Below, piece after piece: positions 27,617 through 35,911 of a stretch of 64,000 bases of DNA. Source of the stretch: Candidatus Cybelea septentrionalis (GTDB lineage Bacteria > Vulcanimicrobiota > Vulcanimicrobiia > Vulcanimicrobiales > Vulcanimicrobiaceae); the NCBI GenBank assembly GCA_003158175.1, contig PMHJ01000037.1:713-64712 (forward strand), in the 5' to 3' direction. The translations under genes were made by a program, and so were the position numbers. The number at the start of each line of letters is the position of its first letter. Position 1 is the first letter of the stretch. The notes below the pieces were generated by a model. The model saw only the letters and a program-made list of their open reading frames with translations, searched no databases and was not told where the DNA came from.

Positions 27617-29524
27617 CTAAAGATCGAGGTTTTTGACGCTCTTCGCATAGTCGAAAATGTATTGCTTACGAGGCTCGACCTTATCGCCCATAAGGTCGGT
27701 GAATATCTGCTCGGCTTCGACGGCATCTTCGACCGTAATCTGCTTGAGGCGGCGATGGCCGACTTCCATCGTCGTTTCAGCGAGCTGCTCGGCGTCCATT
27801 TCGCCGAGTCCCTTGTACTGTTGAATGGTGAAATCTTTACCGTCTTCGCCGATGACCGCCTTGAGCTCGGCCTCGGTGAAGGCCCACCACTGCCTCTTGC
27901 CTTTGCGAATGCCGTAGAGCGGCGGCTGCGCGATGAAGACGTGCCCCTCCACGACCAACGGCTTCATTTGCCGATAGAAGAACGTCAGCAGCAACGTGCG
28001 AATGTGCGATCCGTCGACGTCGGCATCGGTCATGATGATGATCTTGTGGTAGCGCAGCTTCTCCACGTTGAACTCGTCGCCGAAACCGGTTCCCAGCGCC
28101 GTGATCATCGTGCGAATCTCTTCGTTGGCAAGCACTTTGTCCAAGCGCGCCTTTTCGACGTTGATGATCTTCCCGCGTAACGGGAGGATGGCTTGATTGT
28201 TCGGATCGCGGCCGCCTTTGGCGGTGCCCCCGGCCGAGTCGCCCTCAACCAGGAAGAGCTCGCACTCGGCGGCGTTTCCGTTCTTGCAATCCACGAGTTT
28301 TCCGGGTAGGCCGGAGCCTTCGAGCGCGTTCTTACGCCGGGAGAGATCGCGGGCTTTCTTCGCAGCGTCGCGTGCGCGTTGGGCCTGCATGCACTTGTCG
28401 ACGATCGCGCGGGCGTATTTTGGATTCTCTTCGAGAAAGAAATCGAGCCGCTCGGAAACGAGGCCGGCAACGATGCTGCGCACTCTCGCGTTGCCCAGTT
28501 TCGTCTTGGTCTGACCTTCGAACTGGGGATCCTGCAGCTTTACGGAAACGACCGCAGTAAGACCCTCGACGATGTCGTCGGTCGAAAGCGAGTTGTCCGA
28601 TTCTTTGAGCATGCCGCGCTTGCGCGCATAACCGTTAACCGCGTTGGTAACGGCTTGCCGAAAGCCTTGGAGGTGCATCCCGCCTTCGATCGTCGCGATG
28701 TTGTTCGCGTACGAAAAGATCTGGTCGGCGTAAGTGTCCGTATACTGCATCGCCACTTCGACGTCCACGCCATCGCGCTCGGCATGAGTCGAAATAATCG
28801 GGTGGAGCGCATCCTTTTTTCCATTGAGCCATTCGACGAACGAGACGATCCCGCCGTCGAACTCGTACGTTCGCTCTCGCACCGGTTCGCCGGACCGGAC
28901 CGGCCGTTCGTCGCGCAGCGTAATCGCGAGCCCGCGGTTCAGGAAGGCAAGCTCTCGCAGGCGTTTTTGTAGAATGTCCCAGTGAAACTCGCTTACCTCG
29001 AAGACCTCCGGATCCGGCTTGAACCACTGCCGCGTGCCCGTGCCCGTTGCCTTTCCGATTTTCTTGAGTTTCTGCACGGTGATTCCGCGTTCGAACTTCA
29101 TCTGCCAGAGAAACCCGTCGCGCTTAACCTCGGTAATCATCCATTCCGAGAGCGCGTTGACGACGGAGATCCCGACGCCGTGAAGGCCGCCGGACACTTT
29201 ATAGCCGCCCTTCCCGAACTTCGCGCCGGCGTGGAGAATCGTCATCACTACTTCCACGGCAGGCACTCGTTCTTCGGCGTGCATGTCGATCGGAATGCCG
29301 CGTCCGTCGTCTTCCACCGAGCACGAGCCGTCGGCCAGCAACACGACCTGTATCGTCCGCGCGTGTCCCGCCATCGCTTCGTCGACGGCGTTGTCTACCG
29401 CCTCGTAGACGAGTTGATGGAGACCGCGCTCCGCCGTGTTGCCGATATACATGCCCGGGCGCTTGCGCACCGCTTCCAGCCCGCGCAAAACCTCGATTTG
29501 CTCACCAGTATAGTTCGTTGACAT
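27617..29524 (-). CDS. gyrB: DNA gyrase subunit B
   Basis: 635 residues. The ATG at 29524 shares its A with the upstream stop (TGATG); a TTG one codon earlier is less likely. N-terminal GHKL ATPase (LEAVRKRPGMYIGN, VDNAVDEAMAGH, DDGRGIP, GGLHGVGISVVNAL), transducer domain, then TOPRIM with LVEGDSAGGTAKGGRD and the DxD motif MTDADVDGSHIRTLLLTF. The C-terminus ends RKQYIFDYAKSVKNLDL. Gyrase B supplies ATP-driven negative supercoiling with GyrA, which is not encoded here. The gene closes a dnaA-dnaN-recF-dciA-gyrB run. Confidence 0.97.
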   Translation of the reverse strand: MSTNYTGEQIEVLRGLEAVRKRPGMYIGNTAERGLHQLVYEAVDNAVDEAMAGHARTIQVVLLADGSCSVEDDGRGIPIDMHAEERVPAVEVVMTILHAGAKFGKGGYKVSGGLHGVGISVVNALSEWMITEVKRDGFLWQMKFERGITVQKLKKIGKATGTGTRQWFKPDPEVFEVSEFHWDILQKRLRELAFLNRGLAITLRDERPVRSGEPVRERTYEFDGGIVSFVEWLNGKKDALHPIISTHAERDGVDVEVAMQYTDTYADQIFSYANNIATIEGGMHLQGFRQAVTNAVNGYARKRGMLKESDNSLSTDDIVEGLTAVVSVKLQDPQFEGQTKTKLGNARVRSIVAGLVSERLDFFLEENPKYARAIVDKCMQAQRARDAAKKARDLSRRKNALEGSGLPGKLVDCKNGNAAECELFLVEGDSAGGTAKGGRDPNNQAILPLRGKIINVEKARLDKVLANEEIRTMITALGTGFGDEFNVEKLRYHKIIIMTDADVDGSHIRTLLLTFFYRQMKPLVVEGHVFIAQPPLYGIRKGKRQWWAFTEAELKAVIGEDGKDFTIQQYKGLGEMDAEQLAETTMEVGHRRLKQITVEDAVEAEQIFTDLMGDKVEPRKQYIFDYAKSVKNLDL

Positions 29525-30402
29525 CAACCTTTTCGTTCATTTTGTTCGCCCGTGCCGCCCGCCGTTTGTAACGGGGAGTCGCCATAGAGCAGCTCGTGCA
29601 GTTCGTCGCCTAAGACATTGCGTACCGTAGCCGGCATGATTTCCTCCGGCGGAAGTTTGCTGCGCAGCAGCACGTACGAGCTTGCCACGAGCCGCTCGCG
29701 ACCGTCACGCGAAAGACGTCCGGCGACTCGCGCCCGCTCAAGGATCCCCCACCAGCGTTTAAGCAGCCGGCTGCGGATTCGTTCGTACTCCCTTTGATTC
29801 AACCCATCTACGAGCTCGGCCGTTCCGGCAAAGCCAAGCCAAGGGGCTTCGAAAAGCAGGCGCGCGGCCGCGAGGGCTCGTCCCTCGCTCCGAGCCGCGC
29901 TGCAGGCTGCGCAGCTTGCCTTTTGGGATGGATCGATCAGCGCGCCGCAGCTATCGCATGCCTTCCAGCCGGCGGAGCGCTTTGCCCGCGTAGCGGCTTC
30001 GACGTGCCGTGCGAACTGCGCCAGCGCCTCCTGGGCGCTGGCCGACGGAACCGGTTCGCCGGGCAAGCGCACGGGATTGGCGGGAGAATCGGCAGCCCGC
30101 GGCGCGTTACGCTTGGGAAGCACCCCTACGCGGAAACGCAGGCGCTCGATGCCGCAGCTGGGCAGCCGCGCCGCAACCGCGCCGAGAACCCGATCCCCAA
30201 GAAAGCTCAACTGGTGACTCCATGCGCTCGAGCGGGTGACGACGACGAGGGTGCCGTCTGCAAGCCGCACGGGCGCCGAGTTCGCGGCGACTTCGGCACC
30301 GACGATATCTGTCCACCCGGCCGCAAGCAGCGTCAAAGGATCTCGTAGGGCACTCTGCTCCGACGGCGCCCACTCGACGATGGCTTGCGCAAGCTTCAAC
30401 AT
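29524..30402 (-). CDS. DciA-like DUF721 protein with C-terminal zinc-ribbon region
   Basis: 292 residues, ATG start overlapping the recF stop. Residues 1-95 carry the DUF721/DciA pattern (LLAAGWTDIVGAEVAANSAP, LADGTLVVVTRSSAWSHQLS), the KH-like domain of the DnaB helicase loader DciA. A Pro-rich linker leads to ACDSCGALIDPSQKASCAAC (about 150-170), two CxxC pairs that could bind zinc, then a helical region (YERIRSRLLKRWWGI). Typical DciA proteins lack this ~190-residue extension. The place between recF and gyrB matches the actinobacterial gene. No DnaC/DnaI loader is seen here. Confidence 0.8.
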   Translation of the reverse strand: MLKLAQAIVEWAPSEQSALRDPLTLLAAGWTDIVGAEVAANSAPVRLADGTLVVVTRSSAWSHQLSFLGDRVLGAVAARLPSCGIERLRFRVGVLPKRNAPRAADSPANPVRLPGEPVPSASAQEALAQFARHVEAATRAKRSAGWKACDSCGALIDPSQKASCAACSAARSEGRALAAARLLFEAPWLGFAGTAELVDGLNQREYERIRSRLLKRWWGILERARVAGRLSRDGRERLVASSYVLLRSKLPPEEIMPATVRNVLGDELHELLYGDSPLQTAGGTGEQNERKG

Positions 30403-31505
30403 GTCGCAAGCGCCTCTACGTGCCCGTGGCGGACGTGCGCCACGTGTGCGCTCGACTGCAACGGGGCCGGCAGATGGGTCGCAGTTACGAAGGACTGCTC
30501 GTAGTCGCCGATCTCGGCTAGAAAAGCAGTGGCGCGCCCTTCGTCAAGCTCCGAGAGCACGTCATCCAAGAGCAGCAAGGGCGCCTCACTAGAACGTTCT
30601 TTCATTACCGCATATTCGGCTATCTTGAGTGCGAGCACCGCGGTGCGTTGCTGCCCCTGCGAGCCATATGCTGCCAATGAAACGTCGTCGAGCGCAAGGC
30701 CAACGTCGTCGCGATGAGGTCCTGCCAGGGCCGTCTTGCGAGCCCGCTCGGCCTCGCGCGTCTGTCGTAACCGTGTTTCGAAGGCAGCTCCGACCGCATC
30801 ACGGGTCGCCGCCTCAAACGGCACGTTCGGCTCGTACGTGAGCGCCAAACGTTCGTTTCCGCCAAAACGCGCGTGGGCTCTGCGCGCCTCTTGCGCGAGC
30901 GCTCTCACGAGATGATCGCGCGCGAGTACAATCTCCGTTCCCGCATCGATCAGCGTACGCTCGTAAATCTCGAGCAGGTCGGCATCGCCGGCCACGGTGC
31001 CACGCAAGATCGCGTTCTTTTGCTGCAGCGCCTTGCGATAGCGCGCCAGTTCGTAGTAGTAGCGCGGTTCGCTTTGCGAGAGCGCGACATTTAAGAATGC
31101 ACGCCGAGCCCCGGGCGTTCCGGCGGCCAGCTGCAAATCCGCCGGTACAAACGTAACGACGCGGATTTTCCCGAGATAGGCCGCGTAGCGTACGGCACCG
31201 CCGTTCACCGTGTAGCTCTTGCGGGTACCCCGCCCGTTCTTTTCGATCGCGCAGACCAACTCTACCCGACCGGTTCGCAGCGATGCTTCGCCGCGCACGA
31301 CCGCTAACTCCACGCCGTTACGCACGGTATCTCCATCTCGAGACGTGCGAAAAGACTTGCCGGTGCCGAGCATTGCGATGCTTTCTAGCAAGTTACTCTT
31401 ACCCTGCGCGTTGGCCCCGACATAAACGTTCAGTCCGGTAGCCGGCTGGAGATCGAGCTGGGGGTAATTACGAAAATTCGATAGCGCTAGATGCCGGAGG
31501 AGCAA
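30396..31505 (-). CDS. recF: DNA replication and repair protein RecF
   Basis: 369 residues. The TTG at 31505 gives MLLRHLALSNFRNYPQLDLQ, the expected RecF start. Walker A GANAQGKSNLLESIAML, signature segment SQGQQRTAVLALKIAEY and Walker B PLLLLDDVLSELDEGR are intact. RecF is an SMC-like ATPase that loads RecA at gaps together with RecO and RecR. It begins one base after the dnaN stop and overlaps the start of the dciA-like gene by 7 bases. Confidence 0.96.
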   Translation of the reverse strand: MLLRHLALSNFRNYPQLDLQPATGLNVYVGANAQGKSNLLESIAMLGTGKSFRTSRDGDTVRNGVELAVVRGEASLRTGRVELVCAIEKNGRGTRKSYTVNGGAVRYAAYLGKIRVVTFVPADLQLAAGTPGARRAFLNVALSQSEPRYYYELARYRKALQQKNAILRGTVAGDADLLEIYERTLIDAGTEIVLARDHLVRALAQEARRAHARFGGNERLALTYEPNVPFEAATRDAVGAAFETRLRQTREAERARKTALAGPHRDDVGLALDDVSLAAYGSQGQQRTAVLALKIAEYAVMKERSSEAPLLLLDDVLSELDEGRATAFLAEIGDYEQSFVTATHLPAPLQSSAHVAHVRHGHVEALATC

Positions 31506-31506
31506 A

Positions 31507-32622
31507 TTATTGCCGCAGCGGCATGAGGACGTAGAGTTGCTGGCCGCTCTCGAGCGGCTCGAGCGGACGAATCGCCGCGGGAGAGAGCGGCCCGAGGAAC
31601 TCCATCACGACCTTCTCGCTCTTAATGTGATTGAGAATCTCGACGAGATACCGTGCGTTGAACGCGATAGCGAGATCCTCGCCGGTTTGCTCAACCTCCA
31701 ACTCTTCGTAAGCGTTGCCGGAGATATCGGAGCTGGCCGTGACGATGAGCGTCTGATTGGCGACCGAGAGCTTAACCATACTGGCGCGGTCTCCGGCGAC
31801 CAACTCTGCCCGCCGCAGACTTCCGATGAAGGCGGCGGTGCTTGCGGTCACCGTCCGGTCGAACTTCGCGGGGATGACCTGTTGATAGTTCGGATATTGT
31901 CCATCGACGAGGCGAACCGTTATCGAGACGTCGCCGCTCGTCATTTGGAGCTGATTACTTTGCGCGCCAAGCGCGCTCACTGAGATCCGCTCGCCCGCCC
32001 CGAGATTACGCGCTACTTCGGCCAGGGCGCGAGACGGCACGATGAACTTTTCGTTGCCGGCCATCCCGTCATCCAAGGTCGTAACGAACTTTGCAAGACG
32101 ATATCCGTCGGTGGCGACCATCGTTAGCGCGTTGCCCTCCACTTCCAAGAGGGTACCCATCAGCACCGCGCCCCGAGCCTCTTCGCTCGACGCGGCAAAG
32201 ATCGTTGCGTCGATTCCGTCGCGGAACCGCTTGCCGGCGATCGTGAAATGCGATCCGCGAACGGCGGCGGGCAGCGGGGGATATTCGTCGGCCGGCAGTG
32301 CGTGGAAATCGTAGTTGCTGCGGTCGCACTTCACGCTGGCCCGAGTCGGCGTGCCCGTTACCTCGAGCCTGCCCGGAGCGAGGTTTCCGAGGTAGCTCGC
32401 AAACAGCTTCGCCGGAACGGTGATGGCGCCGCCCTCCGTCACGTCCGCCGCAAAAGCGTGTTCGAGAGTCAACTCGAGATCCGTCGCTCGAACCGCTATC
32501 TTCTCGCCCTCCGCTTGCAGCAACACGTTCGAGAGGATCGGTACCGTTGTGTGTGCGTTGACAACCTTGCTCGCGGCTCCGACCGCCGCGGCGATGTCCT
32601 TCGTAGTACAGGCGAATCTCAT
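31507..32622 (-). CDS. dnaN: DNA polymerase III beta subunit (sliding clamp)
   Basis: 371 residues from the ATG at 32622, preceded by Shine-Dalgarno GGTGGA at a good distance; a GTG three codons earlier lies within that site. The three-domain clamp fold is recognisable from MRFACTTKDIAAAV, ILSNVLLQAEGEKIAVRATD, DGYRLAKFVTTLDDGM and the C-terminal QQLYVLMPLRQ, close to the usual YV(V/L)MP(M/L)R(L) end. The clamp tethers DNA polymerases and is also the docking site for RecF-pathway and repair proteins. Confidence 0.97.
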   Translation of the reverse strand: MRFACTTKDIAAAVGAASKVVNAHTTVPILSNVLLQAEGEKIAVRATDLELTLEHAFAADVTEGGAITVPAKLFASYLGNLAPGRLEVTGTPTRASVKCDRSNYDFHALPADEYPPLPAAVRGSHFTIAGKRFRDGIDATIFAASSEEARGAVLMGTLLEVEGNALTMVATDGYRLAKFVTTLDDGMAGNEKFIVPSRALAEVARNLGAGERISVSALGAQSNQLQMTSGDVSITVRLVDGQYPNYQQVIPAKFDRTVTASTAAFIGSLRRAELVAGDRASMVKLSVANQTLIVTASSDISGNAYEELEVEQTGEDLAIAFNARYLVEILNHIKSEKVVMEFLGPLSPAAIRPLEPLESGQQLYVLMPLRQ

Positions 32623-32660
32623 TGGTTCCACCGTTGGGCGTGCGAGGGCGTTTTCCTAGT

Positions 32661-32666
32661 AGTATA
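32661..32666 (-). promoter_or_regulatory. Possible dnaN -10 element
   Basis: TATACT on the minus strand, 39 bases ahead of the dnaN ATG. No good -35 is seen at 16-18 bases; TTACTG lies at 19. It sits in a 245-base dnaA-dnaN gap that also has only degenerate DnaA-box-like words. Confidence 0.3.
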
Positions 32667-32867
32667 AAAACAAGAGCAGTAGCAGCAGTAACGCGGTGTA
32701 TTCTGGGGAGAACTCCGGTTTTGCCTTACGGGGCGCGGGTTTGCGCGTCGGATAAAGGTGTGGACGGGCTGCCATAAACCGTGCACTTTTCCACGTCGCG
32801 TAAGCTATGGATGGTTTATCCCTGTGGGCAACCCGAACCTGTGCACGGCTGTCCCCCGCACCCTAGG

Positions 32868-34217
32868 TCAGGGGTTCTGGCACATCGCGATGAGTTGGCG
32901 AATCTTGTTGCGGTAGGCTTCGTCCCGCTGCATCTGGTCCTTAATTTTGTCTCGCGCGTACATCACGGTGGTGTGATCTTTCTTGCCAAAGTCCCGCGCG
33001 ATCTGCGGCAAGGAATAGTTGGTGAGCTCGGTCGCGATATACATGGCGATCTGCCGTGGCGCCGCGAGACGTTGATCGCGCCGGCCGTTGTCCATCTCCT
33101 TGACGGTGAGACCGTGCGCGCTCGAGACCGTCTCCTTAATCTTTGAAATCGTAATCCGGTGCAACGGCGCTTGCGCGACCGCGCTCTTAAGAACGTCGGC
33201 GGCCAGGTCGGTGGTGATCGGAGCCTTGGTGAGCGAGGCGTAGGCGATCACGCGAATCAACGCGCCTTCTAGTTCGCGGATGTTGGACGGAATGACCTTG
33301 GCGATGAACGACGTTACTTCGTCGGGCACCGGAATGTTCTCACTCCCGGCCTTCTTGCGCAGGATCGCCTCGCGCGTCTCGAGATCGGGCGCCTGGATGT
33401 CGGTGAGCAAACCCCATTCGAATCGCGAGCGCAAACGCGCTTCCAGCGTTTGAATTTCTTTGGGAGGACGGTCCGACGAGATAATGAGTTGTCGTCCCGA
33501 TTCGTGCAGCGCGTTAAAAGTGTGGAAGAACTCTTCTTGCGTCGTCTCCTTGCCGGCCAGGAACTGGATGTCGTCGATAAGCAGCACGTCGACCTGACGG
33601 TAACGATTGCGGAACTCCGGCGTCCGGTTGTTCTGCAGCGCGATGATAAACTCGTTCGTGAACTTCTCGCACGTGAGATAGACGACGTTCGAGGCTAAGT
33701 TGTCCTGGATGACGCGATGCCCGATTGCGTGCATCAAATGCGTCTTTCCCAAGCCGACGCCGCCGTATAAAAAGAGCGGATTATATGCGTGGGCCGGGGC
33801 CCCGGCTACGGCCTGAGCGGCGGCATGGGCAAACCGGTTGGAGTTCCCAACGACGAACTCTTCGAAAGTATAGCGCGCATTAAGGTTGGCGGTGCGGAAC
33901 TCTTCAAGCGGATGTGACGGGAAAGGGGCGCCGGGCCGGGCGTTTTCGACGGGATCGGCGACGGAAAGACGCAGCTCGACGCTCGTGCCGAATAGCTCGC
34001 TCAGCACGCCGATCATCTGATGTCGCAGCTTGCTCCCTATCCAGTCTTGAGCAAACTTGCTGTGTACCGCGAGGTGAAGCTCGTTGCCGTGGAACGAGAT
34101 AAACCGAATCGGTTTGATCCACATCTCGAAAACCGGCTTCGAAAAGGTCCGTTCCAACGTATCGAGTGCGGACTGCCATAGCTCGTTGGAGATGTCCGAG
34201 TTGATCGCTAGCGCCAT
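32868..34217 (-). CDS. dnaA: Chromosomal replication initiator protein DnaA
   Basis: 449 residues, ATG start with a purine-rich GAGGGTAGAGG just upstream. Domain I at 1-90 (ELWQSALDTLERTFSKPVFE), short linker, AAA+ domain with Walker A LYGGVGLGKTHLMHAIG, Walker B VLLIDDIQFLAGKE and sensor/Arg-finger region ARLRSRFEWGLLTDIQ. Domain IV has the DNA-binding signature DFGKKDHTTVMYARDKI, which reads DnaA boxes. It heads the dnaA-dnaN-recF-dciA-gyrB series. One perfect DnaA box lies 103 bases upstream of the start, as expected for origin and autoregulation. Confidence 0.98.
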   Translation of the reverse strand: MALAINSDISNELWQSALDTLERTFSKPVFEMWIKPIRFISFHGNELHLAVHSKFAQDWIGSKLRHQMIGVLSELFGTSVELRLSVADPVENARPGAPFPSHPLEEFRTANLNARYTFEEFVVGNSNRFAHAAAQAVAGAPAHAYNPLFLYGGVGLGKTHLMHAIGHRVIQDNLASNVVYLTCEKFTNEFIIALQNNRTPEFRNRYRQVDVLLIDDIQFLAGKETTQEEFFHTFNALHESGRQLIISSDRPPKEIQTLEARLRSRFEWGLLTDIQAPDLETREAILRKKAGSENIPVPDEVTSFIAKVIPSNIRELEGALIRVIAYASLTKAPITTDLAADVLKSAVAQAPLHRITISKIKETVSSAHGLTVKEMDNGRRDQRLAAPRQIAMYIATELTNYSLPQIARDFGKKDHTTVMYARDKIKDQMQRDEAYRNKIRQLIAMCQNP

Positions 34218-34547
34218 CCTCTACCCTCTTTACGTCGTTCTGCGCCACCCCCGTGAGGGCGCAAAGGGTTGGCTTAATCAAGCCGCGCTCCTCTGGAATC
34301 TATGCACGATGTTATGCACTTATCCACAGATCGCCAGCCACGGTCTTTCCGCGTTTTTTCCAAATTATGAACCGGCAAAGTGACGCACGGCCTGAGGCGG
34401 AATAAACCCGATGTCATAAGGCTTCCGCCGGCAGTGAACGACCCCGTGGGAGGGGTTTCTCCACAGCCCTGTCCACAGGTGTGGAGAGGAAGGGTAGTGG
34501 TCCCTTTTGGATCGGGGCGGTTGGAGGATGTTTGATGGACCTAGGGT
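34218..34547. other. Gene-free region upstream of dnaA
   Basis: 330 bases between dnaA and a small membrane-protein gene. Apart from the DnaA boxes at 34300-34328 it holds a T-run (GCGTTTTTTCCAAATTATG near 34351-34369), the only AT-rich stretch seen, and a G/A-rich run near 34483-34496. No RNA gene or coding frame is convincing. Confidence 0.5.
34300..34328 (+). promoter_or_regulatory. DnaA-box cluster upstream of dnaA (candidate oriC)
   Basis: A perfect DnaA box TTATCCACA at 34320-34328 abuts TTATGCACT at 34312-34320 (one mismatch), with a weaker CTATGCACG at 34300-34308. All have the same orientation and roughly 8-12-base spacing. Weaker TCCACA words follow around 34459-34488. The surrounding gap 34218-34547 (330 bases) has no gene. 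This is the best origin candidate, but a DNA-unwinding element is not obvious. Confidence 0.6.
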
Positions 34548-34763
34548 TTAAGGACCGCGGTAACCGAGGGCTCGGGCGATCCGCACGATTAGCTTATCGT
34601 TCGCCAGGATAAGCAGCCCGACAGCCCCGAGTGCGAGGGCAACGGGAATCAACCGGAGGGCTAGCCGCTTGCGTGCCTTATCGAACTCCTCAAGGTCTAT
34701 ACCGTCTTCCTCCATGCGACGGCGAAGGCGAACTCGCCATTCTGGAAGAGGCTTGTCAGGCAT
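34548..34763 (-). CDS. Small single-span membrane protein, unknown
   Basis: 71 residues, ATG start without an obvious Shine-Dalgarno. The first 33 residues are charged (RVRLRRRMEEDGIDLEEFDK), then one hydrophobic helix (RLIPVALALGAVGLLILAND), then a basic tail. The domain layout suggests a cytoplasmic amphipathic N-terminus and a single membrane span. No family recognised. It lies 24 bases downstream of the frame-broken membrane gene and may be co-transcribed with it. Confidence 0.55.
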   Translation of the reverse strand: MPDKPLPEWRVRLRRRMEEDGIDLEEFDKARKRLALRLIPVALALGAVGLLILANDKLIVRIARALGYRGP

Positions 34764-34787
34764 GGTAGTGACTCAGTTTGAGTTGGG

Positions 34788-35110
34788 CTAGAGGGAGCAA
34801 GGAGTGAACTCTGGGCCAAGCAGGTAGCCGATCCCAAGGATCAGGGCTAATATTAGCAGGGCGACCGTTCCGTTCGCGTACTGGTCGAGTCTGAAGCGGA
34901 CGAGATAGCCGATCACGAAGGCACCCAGGAGGATTGGTACTGTTGCGAACCAGTAGCCGAGAATCCCAAGAGGATCGGCACCCAGGCCATAAATGGGGTA
35001 CAGACCGCAGAAGACCGCAATCCCCATCCCAAGAAAAAGGCACAAATGAATACCGCCGCCATCGCTATAGCGATAAAACCGCGCTTCACCGGGCCGCCCC
35101 TCACACGCAT
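34788..35110 (-). pseudogene. Multi-span membrane protein gene with an apparent frameshift
   Basis: The ATG at 35110 has a strong Shine-Dalgarno (AAGGTGAG) and starts MRVRGGPVKRGFIAIAMAAV with a convincing first membrane helix; this frame stops at 34913 after 65 residues. The -1 frame over the same DNA continues with further hydrophobic helices (GILGYWFATVPILLGAFVIG; ALLILALILGIGYLLG) and stops at 34788. A shift near 35025-35035, around the minus-strand run CCTTTTTCTTGGG, would join both into a three-span protein of about 107 residues. It could be a decayed gene, a sequencing error or true frameshifting. The two shorter frames may also be independent. Confidence 0.5.
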
Positions 35111-35147
35111 TTGACTCACCTTCAGGCAGCCATGCAATGATTCTTCC

Positions 35148-35183
35148 ATGCCCAAGCGCTTGCGCAAGCCTCCCTCCGAGTAA
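35148..35183 (+). repeat. Decayed duplicate of the start of the downstream small gene
   Basis: An ATG reading MPKRLRKPPSE then stop. It matches the first 11 codons of the gene at 35262 ([11 protein letters not shown]) at 26 of 33 bases. It looks like a short remnant of tandem duplication 114 bases upstream of the intact copy. It may also be a leader peptide, but no Shine-Dalgarno is seen. Confidence 0.45.
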
Positions 35184-35261
35184 TGTCGCCAAAACCAAGA
35201 TTCCGGCGTGTACACCCGCCGAAGACTGCTCGCGATCATTGGGTTTGTGATATCATGGGCC

Positions 35262-35513
35262 ATGCCTAAGCGCTCTCGCAAAACTCCGTCCGATCCGACC
35301 GAAGCCGCGCATTCGATCCTGGCCCAGCTGACCGGCGAGGAGCCTCGAAGCGTACCGGATGGTAAGGACCCCGCAGCGGTTGCTCTGGGGCGCAAGGGCG
35401 GACTTAAGGGTGGCAAGGCGAGGGCCGATGCACTGACTCCGGAGCAGCGGAAAGTGAGCGCCTTGAAAGCCGCCCATGCCAGATGGTCAAAAAGGACCGC
35501 TACCAACCCTTAG
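35262..35513 (+). CDS. Small basic KGG-motif protein
   Basis: 83 residues from the ATG at 35262, chosen over a longer start at 35208 because the MPKRSRK start is duplicated upstream. The C-terminal part, [20 protein letters not shown] followed by a helix ending AAHARW, matches a widespread family of tiny basic bacterial proteins with GRKGG..GGKAR motifs and unknown function. A TATCAT word ends only 5 bases before the ATG, suggesting a leaderless message. Nucleic-acid binding is plausible from charge alone, not shown. Confidence 0.7.
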   Translation: MPKRSRKTPSDPTEAAHSILAQLTGEEPRSVPDGKDPAAVALGRKGGLKGGKARADALTPEQRKVSALKAAHARWSKRTATNP

Positions 35514-35529
35514 TCGCGCAGTTCCAGCC

Positions 35530-35557
35530 TTGCTTTTTGGGCTCCCTTTGGTACAAT
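35530..35557 (+). promoter_or_regulatory. rpmA promoter, near-leaderless
   Basis: TTGCTT (35530-35535), 16-base spacer, TACAAT (35552-35557). The rpmA ATG is at 35567, so transcription would begin only 2-4 bases upstream of the start codon. No Shine-Dalgarno fits in that space. Confidence 0.6.
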
Positions 35558-35566
35558 GGCCCGGCT

Positions 35567-35845
35567 ATGTTCGAGTTAGATCTTCAGCTTTTCGCCTCGA
35601 AAAAGGGCGCCGGCTCGACCCGAAACGGGCGCGACTCCAATGCCCAACGCCTCGGCGTCAAGCGCTTCGGCGGGGAGCAGGTAATCGCCGGAAACATCTT
35701 AGTGCGCCAGCGCGGGACGAAGTTCTATCCAGGCGCCAACGTCGGCCTCGGCCGCGACCATACGCTCTTTGCCCTTACTGACGGGATCGTTACGTTCAGC
35801 ACTAGCCGCAACCGTCAGCACGTCTCGGTGCTGCCGGCCGCCTAG
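35567..35845 (+). CDS. rpmA: 50S ribosomal protein bL27 with cleavable-type N-terminal extension
   Basis: 92 residues from the ATG at 35567. The protein begins [18 protein letters not shown]: the core L27 sequence ([22 protein letters not shown]) is preceded by a nine-residue leader ending LQLFA. The same leader motif in Firmicutes L27 (LQFFA) is removed by the cysteine protease Prp. L27's N-terminus reaches the peptidyl-transferase centre, so uncut leader would obstruct it. rplU and prp, the usual neighbours, are not here. The gene stands alone between its own promoter and terminator. Confidence 0.96.
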   Translation: MFELDLQLFASKKGAGSTRNGRDSNAQRLGVKRFGGEQVIAGNILVRQRGTKFYPGANVGLGRDHTLFALTDGIVTFSTSRNRQHVSVLPAA

Positions 35846-35867
35846 ACCCGTCCGCCCGCCGCGCATT

Positions 35868-35893
35868 GGGGCCGTTAGGCCCCTTTTCTTTTT
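35868..35893 (+). terminator. Rho-independent terminator after rpmA
   Basis: Perfect stem GGGGCC (35868-35873) / GGCCCC (35878-35883) with GTTA loop, followed by TTTTCTTTTT. It separates rpmA from obgE, whose GTG is 19 bases further on. Confidence 0.85.
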
Positions 35894-35911
35894 CCGGCGA
35901 AGGTAGGCGCC

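Noticed and set aside
32671-32690. AGCAGTAGCAGCAGTA triplet-like repeat
   Set aside because: Too short and imperfect to be a functional repeat; probably chance in an intergenic gap.
32755-32845. Extra DnaA-box-like words between dnaA and dnaN
   Set aside because: Words such as TTTTCCACG and TGTGGACGG have two or more mismatches; not enough to call boxes.
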